This document shows positions 53,093 to 62,408 of a DNA stretch of 64,000 bases, one piece after another. Source of the stretch: GWE2-40-63 sp050179685 (GTDB lineage: Bacteria; Bacteroidota; Bacteroidia; Bacteroidales; SZUA-534); contig JBFXEW010000007.1 of the NCBI GenBank assembly GCA_050179685.1, positions 93,185-157,184 of the forward strand, in the 5' to 3' direction. Both the position numbers and the translations under genes were made by a program. The notes beneath the pieces are model-generated. The model was given only the letters and a program-made list of their open reading frames with translations, made no database searches and was not told where the DNA came from. Each line of letters opens with the position of its first letter. Position 1 is the first letter of the stretch.

Positions 53093-53623
53093 CTACCAAT
53101 TGGTTTCACCATCAGCATTGTTTTCATCCGGCTTATTCTTTTCTTTTAAATCGTTCAGGTAGTTTTTAATGCGTTTTTCTACCGGATCGTTAAACAGGTT
53201 TATAAATCGCGTAATGGGATTTTTTTCGTAAGTTTCTTCCGAGATGCGAATGGCTGTTTTTCCCTTATAATCGGCAAGGGTAATAACGCGCATCAGTTGT
53301 GGAGTATTTTCCTTAAAAATTATCCGAATATAATCAGTTTCTGTAATTTTTTGGGTTATCAACATAATGCTATCCCCGTTGGTATAATATTCCATCCAGG
53401 CATCTTGTCCATCCACCACCCGTTGCTGTATAATCGTATCCAAATCGTGGCGCCAGGCAGGTTCTTCCCAGTGATTGGTAACATCGGCCATAATAAAGAA
53501 ATACAACTTGTCAATCATCGAAGTAGCAGTTACCATCCGCTCTACAGGTTGAATAAAACCAATAACAACAGGTGTTGCAAGTAGAATAATTATAGGTACT
53601 ATAAATTTAATACTGGCCTTCAT
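53093..53623 (-). CDS. Membrane-anchored SRPBCC-like protein
   Basis: 176-residue protein with an N-terminal hydrophobic anchor (IKFIVPIIILLATPVVIGFI). The rest follows the polyketide cyclase/SRPBCC pattern: VTNHWEEPAWRHDLDTIIQQRVVDGQDAWMEYYTNGDSIMLITQKI, then KTAIRISEETYEKNPITRFINLF, and an acidic tail. Such proteins bind hydrophobic ligands; none can be named. Stands alone after the CoA-transferase terminator. Confidence 0.65.
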   Translation of the reverse strand: MKASIKFIVPIIILLATPVVIGFIQPVERMVTATSMIDKLYFFIMADVTNHWEEPAWRHDLDTIIQQRVVDGQDAWMEYYTNGDSIMLITQKITETDYIRIIFKENTPQLMRVITLADYKGKTAIRISEETYEKNPITRFINLFNDPVEKRIKNYLNDLKEKNKPDENNADGETNW

Positions 53624-53720
53624 TGCGTAAGAATTTCTTTAAAGATAGAATTTTTTTTAATATGAGCATGTACGCACAGGCTCATATTATGTTTCCTAAA
53701 CATAAGCAAAATATGACCAA

Positions 53721-53763
53721 AGGAGCCAAAGGTTACATTAATCTACAGTAAACCTTGGCTCCT
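53721..53763 (-). terminator. Terminator after the CoA-transferase gene
   Basis: AGGAGCCAA-A-GGTT and AACC-TTGGCTCCT pair with one bulged base around a 16-base loop; the minus-strand continuation is T-rich. 13 bases after the stop. Confidence 0.75.
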
Positions 53764-53776
53764 GATTTATAGTTTG

Positions 53777-55084
53777 TTATTCCGAAACAAAATGAAAATG
53801 CGGCCCAAATCGCTCAAAAGCAGCTTTATCAAGAGCTTCCTGATGATTGGGATGAGCAATACGAATAATTAATCGGGCCCGTTCCTGTAGCGGTTTTCCG
53901 TAAAGGTTTACCGATCCGTATTCGGTTACCAGCCAGTGCATATTTGAGCGGGTGGTTACTACTCCTGCTCCTAAATGCAAAGTGGGTGCAATTTTACTGT
54001 CGCCTTTTTGAGTTACCGACGGCATGGCAATAATTGGTTTTCCACCGGGACTCATGGAAGCGCCACGGATAAAATCAATTTGTCCGCCAACGCCTGAATA
54101 GTGTTTGGTACCTATGGAATCGGAACAAACCTGTCCGGTAAGGTCGACCTGAATGGCTGAATTAATTGCAGTTACTTTTGGGTTACGCCCAATCATGGTA
54201 ATGTCGTTGGTGTAACCCACATCTTTCATCACCACTCCCGGATTATCATCAACAAAATCATACAATTTTTTGCTCCCCATTAAAAAGGTAGAAACCATTT
54301 TTCCACGATCAATCCCTTTCATAGCGCCGTTTACCACGCCTTTTTCAACCAAAGGCAAAATTCCGTCGGCAAACATTTCAGTATGGATACCCAGGTTTTT
54401 ATGGTTTGTTAATTGCGATAATACGGCATTTGGAATAGCTCCAATTCCCATCTGGAGCGTTGCGCCATCGTCAATTAGTTCGGCAACATTGCGGCCTATG
54501 GCAGCTTCAATTTCGGTAGGTTCAGTAAAATGGGCTTCAATTAAAGGCGTTTCGTCGTAACAGAAAATATCGATACATGAGGCTTTTATCATGGCATCGC
54601 CAAAAGCACGGGGCATATTTGGATTAATTACACCAATTACCGTATTCGCTGTTTGAACTGCCGCCAGCGTGGCATCGACCGAGGTGCCCAGCGAAACATA
54701 ACCGTGTTTATCGGGCGGTGAAACCTGTACCATGGCAACATCTACTTTGGTATATCCCTCGCGAATTAAACGTTGCGTTTCGTGTAAAAATACCGGAATG
54801 TAGTCGGCATATCCGGCCTGGGTTTCTTTGCGCACATTGTGCCCCACAAAAAAACTTTCCAACTGAAAAACACCTTCAAATTCTGCCGATGCATAGGGCG
54901 CCGGACCTTCGGTATGTAAATGCTGGATTCTTACGTTTTTGAATTCTTTATTCCGGCCACGTTCACACATGGCATCAATAAGTTTTTGTGGCGCGCAGGC
55001 TACGCTGTGGATGTGGATTCTGTCGTGCGATTTAATAATTTTGACAGCCTCCTGAGGAGTGACAAATTTTAAACTTTGCTGCAT
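53777..55084 (-). CDS. Acetyl-CoA hydrolase / 4-hydroxybutyrate CoA-transferase family
   Basis: 435-residue enzyme that moves CoA between carboxylic acids. Family patterns: CAPQKLIDAMCERG, VSPPDKHGYVSLGTSVDAT, the likely catalytic glutamate region LGIHTEMFADGILPLVEKG, and YSGVGGQIDFIRGASMSPGGKPIIAMPS. Given the succinate/propionate enzymes upstream (mutAB), exchange between acetyl-CoA and succinate or propionate is plausible, but the substrate is not fixed by sequence. Confidence 0.9.
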   Translation of the reverse strand: MQQSLKFVTPQEAVKIIKSHDRIHIHSVACAPQKLIDAMCERGRNKEFKNVRIQHLHTEGPAPYASAEFEGVFQLESFFVGHNVRKETQAGYADYIPVFLHETQRLIREGYTKVDVAMVQVSPPDKHGYVSLGTSVDATLAAVQTANTVIGVINPNMPRAFGDAMIKASCIDIFCYDETPLIEAHFTEPTEIEAAIGRNVAELIDDGATLQMGIGAIPNAVLSQLTNHKNLGIHTEMFADGILPLVEKGVVNGAMKGIDRGKMVSTFLMGSKKLYDFVDDNPGVVMKDVGYTNDITMIGRNPKVTAINSAIQVDLTGQVCSDSIGTKHYSGVGGQIDFIRGASMSPGGKPIIAMPSVTQKGDSKIAPTLHLGAGVVTTRSNMHWLVTEYGSVNLYGKPLQERARLIIRIAHPNHQEALDKAAFERFGPHFHFVSE

Positions 55085-55207
55085 AGTTGGTTTATTTTGA
55101 GTAAAAACGATGCCAAAGATAAAATTTATCGAATCGCGGAAATACTATTGTCAGATGATTAAAATCAGGGTTCGATTTTTTGTTAGGATGTATTAAGCCA
55201 GGGATTC

Positions 55208-56632
55208 TTATTTTCCGCTTGCTTCCATAATGGTTTTAATGGTATAAATCATAATTTTTAAATCGATATAAATCGACATGTTCTCAAGGTAGATGATATC
55301 GTAATTAAGGCGTTCAATCATTTCTTCTACATTTTCAGCATAGCCGAATTTTACCTGCCCCCAGGATGTAATTCCGGGACGTACTTTAAAAAGCAATAAA
55401 TAATAAGGTGCTTTATCTACAATTTGTTCAATGTAGAACTGGCGCTCGGGACGTGGCCCAACAATCGACATATCTCCTTTCAATACATTAAAAAACTGTG
55501 GTAATTCGTCGAAACGCATTTTACGCATCATACGGCCAAAGGGAGTTACCCGTGGATCGTTTTTGCTGCTAAGTGCGGGTCCATTTTTTTCAGCATCGGT
55601 ATACATCGACCTGAATTTATATATCTTGAAGGGCTTGCCAAAACGCCCAACGCGCTCATGAGAATAAATAACCGGACCTTTAGAACTAAGCTTTACACCA
55701 ATAGCCAAAGCTAAAAGAAAGGGACTTAATACTATCAAAGCAATTGATGATAATACAACATCCATAACTCGTTTAACATTCTCCTGCCAGGCTGGCATCA
55801 ATTCGTGAGAAAGTTCAATTAAAGGAACACCAAAAAGTGACGACATTTTAACCGATCCCGATAGAATATTGAGTAAGTCGGGGATTGCTTTAATCATCAC
55901 GTTGGTAGCTTTGGTTTTGGATAAAATCTGTTGGATTTTTTCCCGTTCCGAAGGTTCGATGGCTATAATCACTTCTTCAATTTTTTGATTGTTAATGGTC
56001 TCTATCAAGTTGTTGAGATTTCCAAGATGTGGAATGTGATTGCTTAGCGGCGTTTTGGGCCCACCATTTATGGTAACAAAGCCAACAATTTGGTTGCCTG
56101 CTGATTTGGGTTTCTTTTGAAGATCGTTGTATAATTGCAACGCCTGGTCATCGCTGCCAATAATCAGTGTAGGAAATCCAATAATGTGATTGTGAAGCTT
56201 GTGTATGGTTCGGGTTGTAAAAATTAGCCGGGGAAGGTAGGTAAGGGAAAAATGTACAGCCCAAAGAAACAGGAACGACTGGTAATAGTTTTTGTATGAT
56301 ATTATGGTATCGTCGAGTATCAATATAAAGAAGATGATGATTACACCCAGCGTTGTAATAAAAATAGTACGTCCGAGTTCCTGAAGACGCGATTTTTTGT
56401 AAATGTTATGATATTCGCCTGAAAGGTAGTAAATAAGTAGCCAAAATAAGGGAATAATAATAATACCCATAATTAAAGTAGGATCGTTCAAATCCTGACC
56501 CATACTATTATATAAGGGAGCAACAATTATTTTTTTCCGAAAGGTATAAAACAAAATCCACGACACCATTGCCGAAAAATAATCGGCAGTAACGTACTTG
56601 GCTATTTGTAAGCGAGGGTATTTTTTTTCCAT
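55208..56632 (-). CDS. Polyprenyl-phosphate sugar-1-phosphate transferase
   Basis: Starts a lipid-linked surface-polysaccharide repeat unit in the inner membrane. The 474-residue protein has four N-terminal helices, a Rossmann-like middle domain (FPTLIIGSDDQALQLYNDLQ), a fifth helix (VVLSSIALIVLSPFLLALAIGV) and the bacterial sugar transferase domain: GPVIYSHERVGRFGKPFKIYKFRSM, RKMRFDELPQFFNVLKGDMSIVGPRPERQFYIEQ. The sugar may be glucose or galactose (WcaJ/WbaP type). Together with the Gfo/Idh-like gene and kdsD it belongs to envelope glycan synthesis, although no other glycosyltransferases are in the window. Confidence 0.93.
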   Translation of the reverse strand: MEKKYPRLQIAKYVTADYFSAMVSWILFYTFRKKIIVAPLYNSMGQDLNDPTLIMGIIIIPLFWLLIYYLSGEYHNIYKKSRLQELGRTIFITTLGVIIIFFILILDDTIISYKNYYQSFLFLWAVHFSLTYLPRLIFTTRTIHKLHNHIIGFPTLIIGSDDQALQLYNDLQKKPKSAGNQIVGFVTINGGPKTPLSNHIPHLGNLNNLIETINNQKIEEVIIAIEPSEREKIQQILSKTKATNVMIKAIPDLLNILSGSVKMSSLFGVPLIELSHELMPAWQENVKRVMDVVLSSIALIVLSPFLLALAIGVKLSSKGPVIYSHERVGRFGKPFKIYKFRSMYTDAEKNGPALSSKNDPRVTPFGRMMRKMRFDELPQFFNVLKGDMSIVGPRPERQFYIEQIVDKAPYYLLLFKVRPGITSWGQVKFGYAENVEEMIERLNYDIIYLENMSIYIDLKIMIYTIKTIMEASGK

Positions 56633-56685
56633 ACCTAAGTGATGAATTCAACTCGTGTTTTAAGATTCTGTTTGTATTTACCTGG

Positions 56686-56716
56686 TCAAGAAGTCTGGTA
56701 ACCGGTTACTTCTTGA
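56686..56716. promoter_or_regulatory. 9-base inverted repeat upstream of the sugar transferase gene
   Basis: TCAAGAAGT and ACTTCTTGA, perfect arms around 13 bases that include AACCGGTT. It lies 54 bases before the sugar transferase start. There is no T-run on the minus strand, so an operator is more likely than a terminator. Confidence 0.45.
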
Positions 56717-56841
56717 ATTATAACCTTAGCCTGTTTAGGAACAAACAGACAAAACAACTCAGTTTTAACAAAGCAAAATCTAAATATTAAACGCCGGCAA
56801 TTTTGGAATATTGCTATGAAACGACAAAAAAAAGAAAGCCG

Positions 56842-57744
56842 TTAGAAGATGTTGATGGAAACACGCATTTTTTCTTTTACCTTCTCCATTACCTTACAGG
56901 TATTGTATTCATTTTCAAGGCTGTTCTGAGGCAGCAGGTGGTGCATTATATTGTGGTAAAAATCGTACGATTGCTTTTGTAGCATAGAATCAGCCGTATT
57001 GTTTTTTTTGCTCAATAAAGTTTTAAAATCATTGGCTGAATCGGAACAAACCAGTTGATTTTGAGTCAAATCGATGGCGTAGTACGAATTGTATTCAAAA
57101 AACTTCACCGTATGACGCATTTCTTTCTCAATGGAGTTAACCATTATATTTACAATGCTTCCATTATTAAAATCGAGTCTCAATGTAATAATATCAGGGA
57201 CTTCGGAAAACGACGAAATAATATTTGCAGTTACCCGCTTTACATTGCTTGAGTACCTGGTTAATATTGCGTTTACCTGGTTTCTGACTGAAGGTATTAA
57301 ATCTTTTCTTTCAATTCCCGACTCGGAACTCTCGACCAGAAGAGGAGTTTTACTCAGTTTTCCATATTCTATAAATGCATCGTGCCAAAGGTAGGGGTGA
57401 TAAACTTCGACCAGGCCACTGGCTTCTTCTTTTAACTTAATCAGATGCGACAGTTCATCCAAACTCAAATAATAGGTACTATGAAGAAAAACAGGTTTAC
57501 CCTGTTTAACAGCCAGTTCTATTAAAGGATAATAGGTGTTTTCGGCCGATGCAAATATCAACACATCCGATTGGTTCAAAAGCTCACCAAAACTTGAAAA
57601 GATTAAATTTTTGGGGAAAGTTGACGGAGTTTCGAACTGAAAACTTGGGTCGAAAATACCCACCACTTTGAAACTGGCCTGTGACGAAAAATTCTTGTAA
57701 TAAAATTGACTGTTTTGATGTCCTACAATTCCTGTTTTTAGCAT
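56842..57744 (-). CDS. Gfo/Idh/MocA-like oxidoreductase
   Basis: About 300 residues. The N-terminal part is a Rossmann fold of the sugar-dehydrogenase type (MLKTGIVGHQNSQFYYKNF, FKVVGIFDPSFQ, QSDVLIFASAENTYYPLIELAVKQGKPVFLHS), although the glycine motif is degenerate (GIVGHQNS) and the catalytic EKP triad reads HST, so it may be inactive or a binding protein. The ATG at 57744 is chosen because a TAGTTTTG -7 box lies 19 bases upstream, inside the longer frame. Its place between kdsD and the sugar transferase suggests surface-glycan synthesis. Confidence 0.65.
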   Translation of the reverse strand: MLKTGIVGHQNSQFYYKNFSSQASFKVVGIFDPSFQFETPSTFPKNLIFSSFGELLNQSDVLIFASAENTYYPLIELAVKQGKPVFLHSTYYLSLDELSHLIKLKEEASGLVEVYHPYLWHDAFIEYGKLSKTPLLVESSESGIERKDLIPSVRNQVNAILTRYSSNVKRVTANIISSFSEVPDIITLRLDFNNGSIVNIMVNSIEKEMRHTVKFFEYNSYYAIDLTQNQLVCSDSANDFKTLLSKKNNTADSMLQKQSYDFYHNIMHHLLPQNSLENEYNTCKVMEKVKEKMRVSINIF

Positions 57745-57762
57745 GAATCCAATTGTTTTATG

Positions 57763-57770
57763 CAAAACTA
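57763..57770 (-). promoter_or_regulatory. -7 element of the Gfo/Idh-like gene
   Basis: On the minus strand TAGTTTTG, full TAnnTTTG match. It lies within the upstream extension of the reading frame and so supports the start at 57744. Confidence 0.5.
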
Positions 57771-57850
57771 ATGGAATTATAAAACCAAAAACTACCAAAC
57801 GAAATTTGTTATTAACCCAATATTGTTAATAACCAAAAAAGCCACCTACG

Positions 57851-58819
57851 TTAAACGATGCCTTCTTTTAAGATGTCGTGAACATGAATCATACCAACAT
57901 AGCCGTTGTTGTCAACTACAATAAGTTGGGTAATGCTACACTGTTCCATTAACTGAAATGCTTTTACAGCCAACTCATCTTTATGGATGGTGCGTGGTGT
58001 ATGTCCCATAATGTCTCTGGCCCTAAGTTCATTAACCGGTTTCTTTGAGACCAACATACGGCGCAGGTCACCATCGGTAATTATTCCACAAAGCATCTGG
58101 TTTGCATCCATTACAGCGGTAGCTCCCAGCCTTTTGGTAGTCATTTCCAATATCACCTCATCAATACTTGCATCTTCGTTTATCATGGGTTTTTCGTTTG
58201 CCACGTACAAATCGCTAACACGCAGGTAAAGTTTTTTACCTAAAGTACCTCCCGGATGGTAGCGTGCAAAATCGTCCGACGAAAATTCACGATATTCCAA
58301 TAAAGCAATGGCCAAAGCATCGCCCATAACCAATTGAGCTGTAGTGCTCGATGTAGGAGCCAGATTGTTCGGGCAGGCTTCTTTTTCAATATGGGCATAT
58401 AAAATATGATCGGCTTGTTGCGCCAAAATAGAATTTCGGTTCGACACCATGGCAATCAGTTTGTTTCCCATGGTTTTGAGCAGGGGTATTAAAACTTTAA
58501 TTTCAGGTGTATCGCCACTGCGCGAAATACAAATAACCACATCGTTTTTCTGAACAATCCCCAAATCGCCATGAATGGCATCGGCAGCATGCATAAAAAC
58601 AGCCGGCGTACCAGTGCTGTTTAAGGTAGCCACAATTTTTTGCGAAATATTAGCACTTTTGCCAATTCCTGTAATAATTACCCTTCCTTTGCTTTCGTAA
58701 ATTAGCGAAACACAGCGGGCAAAATCATCGTCAATGTATTGAACCATGTTTTTTATGGCTTCAGCTTCGTGAAGTACAACTTTTTTTCCATTTTCGATGA
58801 TGGTTTGTGGGGATTTCAT
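57851..58819 (-). CDS. kdsD: Arabinose-5-phosphate isomerase (KpsF/GutQ family)
   Basis: Makes D-arabinose 5-phosphate, the precursor of Kdo in lipopolysaccharide. The 322-residue protein has an SIS domain (VIITGIGKSANISQKIVATLNSTGTPAVFMHAADAIHGDLGIV, ISRSGDTPEIKVLIP, NLAPTSSTTAQLVMGDALAIALLE) followed by two CBS domains (about 205-320). Standard length. A long leader of about 120 bases follows the promoter. Confidence 0.95.
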   Translation of the reverse strand: MKSPQTIIENGKKVVLHEAEAIKNMVQYIDDDFARCVSLIYESKGRVIITGIGKSANISQKIVATLNSTGTPAVFMHAADAIHGDLGIVQKNDVVICISRSGDTPEIKVLIPLLKTMGNKLIAMVSNRNSILAQQADHILYAHIEKEACPNNLAPTSSTTAQLVMGDALAIALLEYREFSSDDFARYHPGGTLGKKLYLRVSDLYVANEKPMINEDASIDEVILEMTTKRLGATAVMDANQMLCGIITDGDLRRMLVSKKPVNELRARDIMGHTPRTIHKDELAVKAFQLMEQCSITQLIVVDNNGYVGMIHVHDILKEGIV

Positions 58820-58947
58820 GATATAATTAATTATTTATTGGATTAAAACCAGTTATGTTTTTATTAAAAGATAAAATGCCGCCCGTTTTTAAAGCTTGTA
58901 TTGCAAGGCTTTCGATAAAAATATGAAGCTAAAATAACAAAACGGGG

Positions 58948-58977
58948 CAAAGTTACGTACTAATTTCATCACACAAA
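58948..58977 (-). promoter_or_regulatory. Promoter of kdsD
   Basis: On the minus strand TTTG (plus 58974-58977), 18 bases, TAACTTTG (plus 58948-58955). Confidence 0.6.
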
Positions 58978-59043
58978 AAAAAGAAGCATGTTCGAAAGTG
59001 CTTTTTTTTTATTATTTTTAGAGGAAGCAAACTAACCTTGTGT

Positions 59044-59051
59044 TAAATTTG
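59044..59051 (+). promoter_or_regulatory. -7 element of recQ
   Basis: TAAATTTG, full match, 37 bases before the recQ ATG. The region 58820-59088 between kdsD and recQ is a divergent promoter region. Confidence 0.55.
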
Positions 59052-59088
59052 CGTTCCAATTTTTTTTATGGACGGAAAGTGTTGAAAA

Positions 59089-61260
59089 ATGGAATTGACT
59101 GGATATTTAAAGAAACATTTCGGGTTTGATACCTTTAAAGGCAATCAGGAAGAAATAATCAAAAATTTGTTGGCCGACCGCGATACGTTTGTATTGATGC
59201 CAACCGGCGGAGGAAAATCGCTGTGTTACCAATTGCCGGCTCTAATTAAAGAAGGAACGGCTATTATTGTTTCGCCCCTGATTGCATTAATGAAAAACCA
59301 GGTAGATGCCATGCGCGGCTTTAGTGAGGAAGATGGCGTAGCACACTTCCTGAATTCATCGCTATCAAAAGGCGAAATTCAACGGGTTAAAACCGATATT
59401 TTAGACGGAAAAACCAAAATGCTGTATGTGGCTCCCGAATCGCTTACCAAAGAAGAAAACACGCGTTTCCTGCAGCAAATAAACGTTTCGTTTTATGCCA
59501 TTGATGAGGCGCATTGTATTTCGGAATGGGGACACGATTTCAGGCCGGAATATCGACGCATTCGCCCTATTGTTGAGGAAATTGGAAAGGCTCCCATTAT
59601 TGCTCTTACCGCTACAGCTACACCCAAAGTTCAGCACGACATTCAGAAAAACCTGGGCATGTTACAAGCCGATGTTTTTAAATCGTCGTTCAACCGGGCC
59701 AACTTATATTACGAGGTAAGGCCAAAAGCAAATGCTACCAAAGAAATTATTAAAATAGTTAAAAACAATACCGGAAAATCAGGAATTATCTATTGTTTAA
59801 GCCGGAAAAAGGTTGAAGAACTGGCCGAAACTTTGCAGGTTAATGGAATTAAAGCATTGGCTTATCATGCCGGAATGGATTCTTCGACCCGCTCAGGAAA
59901 TCAGGATAAATTCTTGATGGAAGATGTAGATGTTATTGTGGCTACCATTGCTTTTGGAATGGGAATCGATAAGCCCGATGTGCGCTACGTAATCCATTAC
60001 GATGTACCTAAAAGTCTGGAAGGTTACTATCAGGAAACCGGGCGTGCCGGCCGAGATGGTGGCGAAGGGCGCTGTATTTCTTTTTACTCGTATAAAGACA
60101 TTCAAAAACTTGAAAAGTTTATGCAGGGTAAACCGGTGGCCGAACAGGAGATTGGTCGCCATCTGTTGCTTGAAACCGTTTCGTATGCCGAATCGGCACT
60201 TTGTCGCCGAAAACACCTCCTGCATTATTTTGGCGAGGAGTATACGGTTCATAATTGTGAAAACTGCGACAACTGTCTGAATCCGAAAGAACAATTTGAA
60301 GGCAAAAATGATATTTTAAAAGTACTGAAAGTGGTTTTGGCTGTTAAAGAGTATTTTAAAGCCGACCATGTGGCAAGTATTCTTAGCGGAATTGCCAGTT
60401 ACGGTGTAAAATCATACAAACACCACCATATCGATGTGTTTGGAATTGGTAAAGACAAAGATGTGAAATTTTGGAATGGTGCTATACGGCAAGCCCTGAT
60501 AGCTCGTTTGCTAACCAAAGACATTGAAAACTATGGATTGCTTAAAGTTTCAGAAAAAGGTCATGAGTTTATAAAAAATCCGAAGTCATTCCTTTTGGTT
60601 CAGGATCACGATTACGATAAGGAAGAAGAAGAATTAACCAAACCTCAGGGTGGAGGAGGTTCAGCTGATCCAACCTTGTTTAGCATGTTAAAGGATTTAC
60701 GTAAACGCATTGCTAAAGAAAAAGGACTACCGCCTTTTGTTATTTTTCAGGATCCTTCGCTTGAGGATATGGCTATTCATTATCCCATAACCATCGAAGA
60801 AATGCAAAACATGACTGGTGTTGGTGCCGGAAAAGCGCATCGTTATGGAAAAGAGTTCTGTAAGCTCATTAAATCGTATGTTGATGAGAATGAAATAGAA
60901 CGGCCAATCGACATGGTGGTAAAATCGGTTGTGAATAAATCGGGGCTTAAAGTTTACATCATTCAGAGTATCGATAGAAAAGTACCACTCGACACCATCG
61001 CCAATTCAAAAGGCATTGAGATGAACGAATTGCTTAAAGAGATTGAAGCCATAGTTTTCTCAGGAACCAAAATAAATATTGATTATTACATTAACGAAGT
61101 GCTTGACGAGGATCATCAGGACGAAATTTATGAATATTTTAAAGAGGAAGCTGAAAGCGAATCGATTGAAGAAGCTTTGAAAGAGCTTGGTGAAGAGGAT
61201 TACTCTGAAGAAGATATACGCTTGATCCGAATCCGGTTTCTTTGCAACGAAGGAAATTAA
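59089..61260 (+). CDS. recQ: ATP-dependent DNA helicase RecQ
   Basis: 3'-5' helicase for recombination and repair. The 723-residue protein has Walker A MPTGGGKSLCYQLPAL, the DEAH box with aromatic-rich loop AIDEAHCISEWGHDFRPEYRRI, helicase motifs TATATP, YHAGMDSSTR and QETGRAGRDGG, the zinc-binding cysteines (LCRRKHLLHYFGEEYTVHNCENCDNC), a winged-helix RQC domain and an HRDC domain (about 535-600). The C-terminal 100 residues form an extra acidic region ending EEDIRLIRIRFLCNEGN. Own promoter and terminator. Confidence 0.97.
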   Translation: MELTGYLKKHFGFDTFKGNQEEIIKNLLADRDTFVLMPTGGGKSLCYQLPALIKEGTAIIVSPLIALMKNQVDAMRGFSEEDGVAHFLNSSLSKGEIQRVKTDILDGKTKMLYVAPESLTKEENTRFLQQINVSFYAIDEAHCISEWGHDFRPEYRRIRPIVEEIGKAPIIALTATATPKVQHDIQKNLGMLQADVFKSSFNRANLYYEVRPKANATKEIIKIVKNNTGKSGIIYCLSRKKVEELAETLQVNGIKALAYHAGMDSSTRSGNQDKFLMEDVDVIVATIAFGMGIDKPDVRYVIHYDVPKSLEGYYQETGRAGRDGGEGRCISFYSYKDIQKLEKFMQGKPVAEQEIGRHLLLETVSYAESALCRRKHLLHYFGEEYTVHNCENCDNCLNPKEQFEGKNDILKVLKVVLAVKEYFKADHVASILSGIASYGVKSYKHHHIDVFGIGKDKDVKFWNGAIRQALIARLLTKDIENYGLLKVSEKGHEFIKNPKSFLLVQDHDYDKEEEELTKPQGGGGSADPTLFSMLKDLRKRIAKEKGLPPFVIFQDPSLEDMAIHYPITIEEMQNMTGVGAGKAHRYGKEFCKLIKSYVDENEIERPIDMVVKSVVNKSGLKVYIIQSIDRKVPLDTIANSKGIEMNELLKEIEAIVFSGTKINIDYYINEVLDEDHQDEIYEYFKEEAESESIEEALKELGEEDYSEEDIRLIRIRFLCNEGN

Positions 61261-61277
61261 GATTCAAATCGAAGCAC

Positions 61278-61314
61278 AAAAAAAACCGCCCTGAACTCAG
61301 GAGCGGTTTTTTTT
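61278..61314 (+). terminator. Terminator of recQ
   Basis: AAAAACCGC and GCGGTTTTT with internal CCTGA/TCAGG pairing, followed by a T-run. Confidence 0.9.
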
Positions 61315-61569
61315 ACTCAAAAATCAACATTATGCACGTGAAATACAACTGTGGGAATCAGTCGTATTTATTATTGGTCTAAAATTGTGCCTGAACTTAG
61401 TTTTTTATCAATTCTTACTGTGTCAAAAGTAATGTTCTGTTTAATTTTTGAAAACGTTTGCACTATGTTGTAGAATAGCTTTACTAAATGTTAAGTAGCA
61501 TAGGACAACCATGAGGTTAAACAAAAAAAATAAAGTACAGGAATCGGAATAAAAAGCAATTGATTAAAC
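61315..61569. other. Gene-free stretch between recQ and pcm
   Basis: 255 bases after the recQ terminator, AT-rich. I see no gene, repeat or RNA structure in it, and no clear terminator for the leftward pcm gene. Confidence 0.5.
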
Positions 61570-62217
61570 TTAATCGTTGGCTGTGCCCTTAAGTAAGGGA
61601 ACAAAACAAAAAGTTCCAAATTGCTCTTCGTTATAATCACTTTCCGATGTTTTGGTAATGCGCAACATGGTTTGCTCGGTTTTACCAAAAGGTATTACCA
61701 TGTATCCTCCAATTGTCAATTGTTCCAGTAAAACCGGCGGAACTTCAGGTGCGCCTGCTGTTATAAGAATTTTATCGAAAGGGCCATACGTGGGTTTTCC
61801 CAAATAGCCATCGCCATAAAAAAATTGAGGATTATAGCCAAGTTTGGGTAAAAAACGTTGCGCTTTTAAAAACAACTCGCGTTGACGTTCTATGGTAAAC
61901 ACTTTGGCTCCAAGTTCCATTAATACAGCCGTTTGATAGCCCGACCCGGTTCCAATTTCCAAAACCTTGTCGCCTTTTTTTATATCGAGTAATTCAGTTT
62001 GAAAAGCTACAGTATAGGGTTGAGAAATGGTTTGTCCGCTACCTATCGGAAACGCTTTATCAACATAGGCAAAGTTTACAAAGGCGCTATCCATAAACAA
62101 ATGACGTGGAATTTTACCAATGGCATCAATTATCCGCGAATCGCTAATTCCTTTCTTAATAATTTCATTTACCAGTTGCTGGCGTAATCCTTTCTCTCTG
62201 TAGCCGTCGTTTAGCAT
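61570..62217 (-). CDS. pcm: Protein-L-isoaspartate O-methyltransferase
   Basis: Repairs isoaspartyl damage in proteins with S-adenosylmethionine. The 215-residue protein has IPRHLFMDSAFVNFAYVDKAFPIGSGQTISQPYTVA, SAM-binding KGDKVLEIGTGSGYQTAVLMELGA and the C-terminal GPFDKILITAGAPEVPP and GGYMVIPFG. Standard length. Single-gene unit. Confidence 0.96.
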   Translation of the reverse strand: MLNDGYREKGLRQQLVNEIIKKGISDSRIIDAIGKIPRHLFMDSAFVNFAYVDKAFPIGSGQTISQPYTVAFQTELLDIKKGDKVLEIGTGSGYQTAVLMELGAKVFTIERQRELFLKAQRFLPKLGYNPQFFYGDGYLGKPTYGPFDKILITAGAPEVPPVLLEQLTIGGYMVIPFGKTEQTMLRITKTSESDYNEEQFGTFCFVPLLKGTAND

Positions 62218-62379
62218 GCTTTAGCGCTTATTAATAGGTGCACAATATATATAAATAAATTTAGCGTCGGAGCTATTTGCAACAATCAATTCCATTGTTT
62301 TATTAACAATTAAAAAGCTAGTTTAAATATTGCATCAGCCAATAATTTTGAGTCATAATATTTTTGACGTTAGAATTTG

Positions 62380-62387
62380 TACATTTG
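62380..62387 (+). promoter_or_regulatory. -7 element of the LolC/E-type gene
   Basis: TACATTTG, full match, 21 bases before the chosen TTG start at 62409. It lies inside the longer open frame, which argues against TTG 62364. Confidence 0.5.
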
Positions 62388-62408
62388 TTTTCTGAAAAAC
62401 AGACCATC

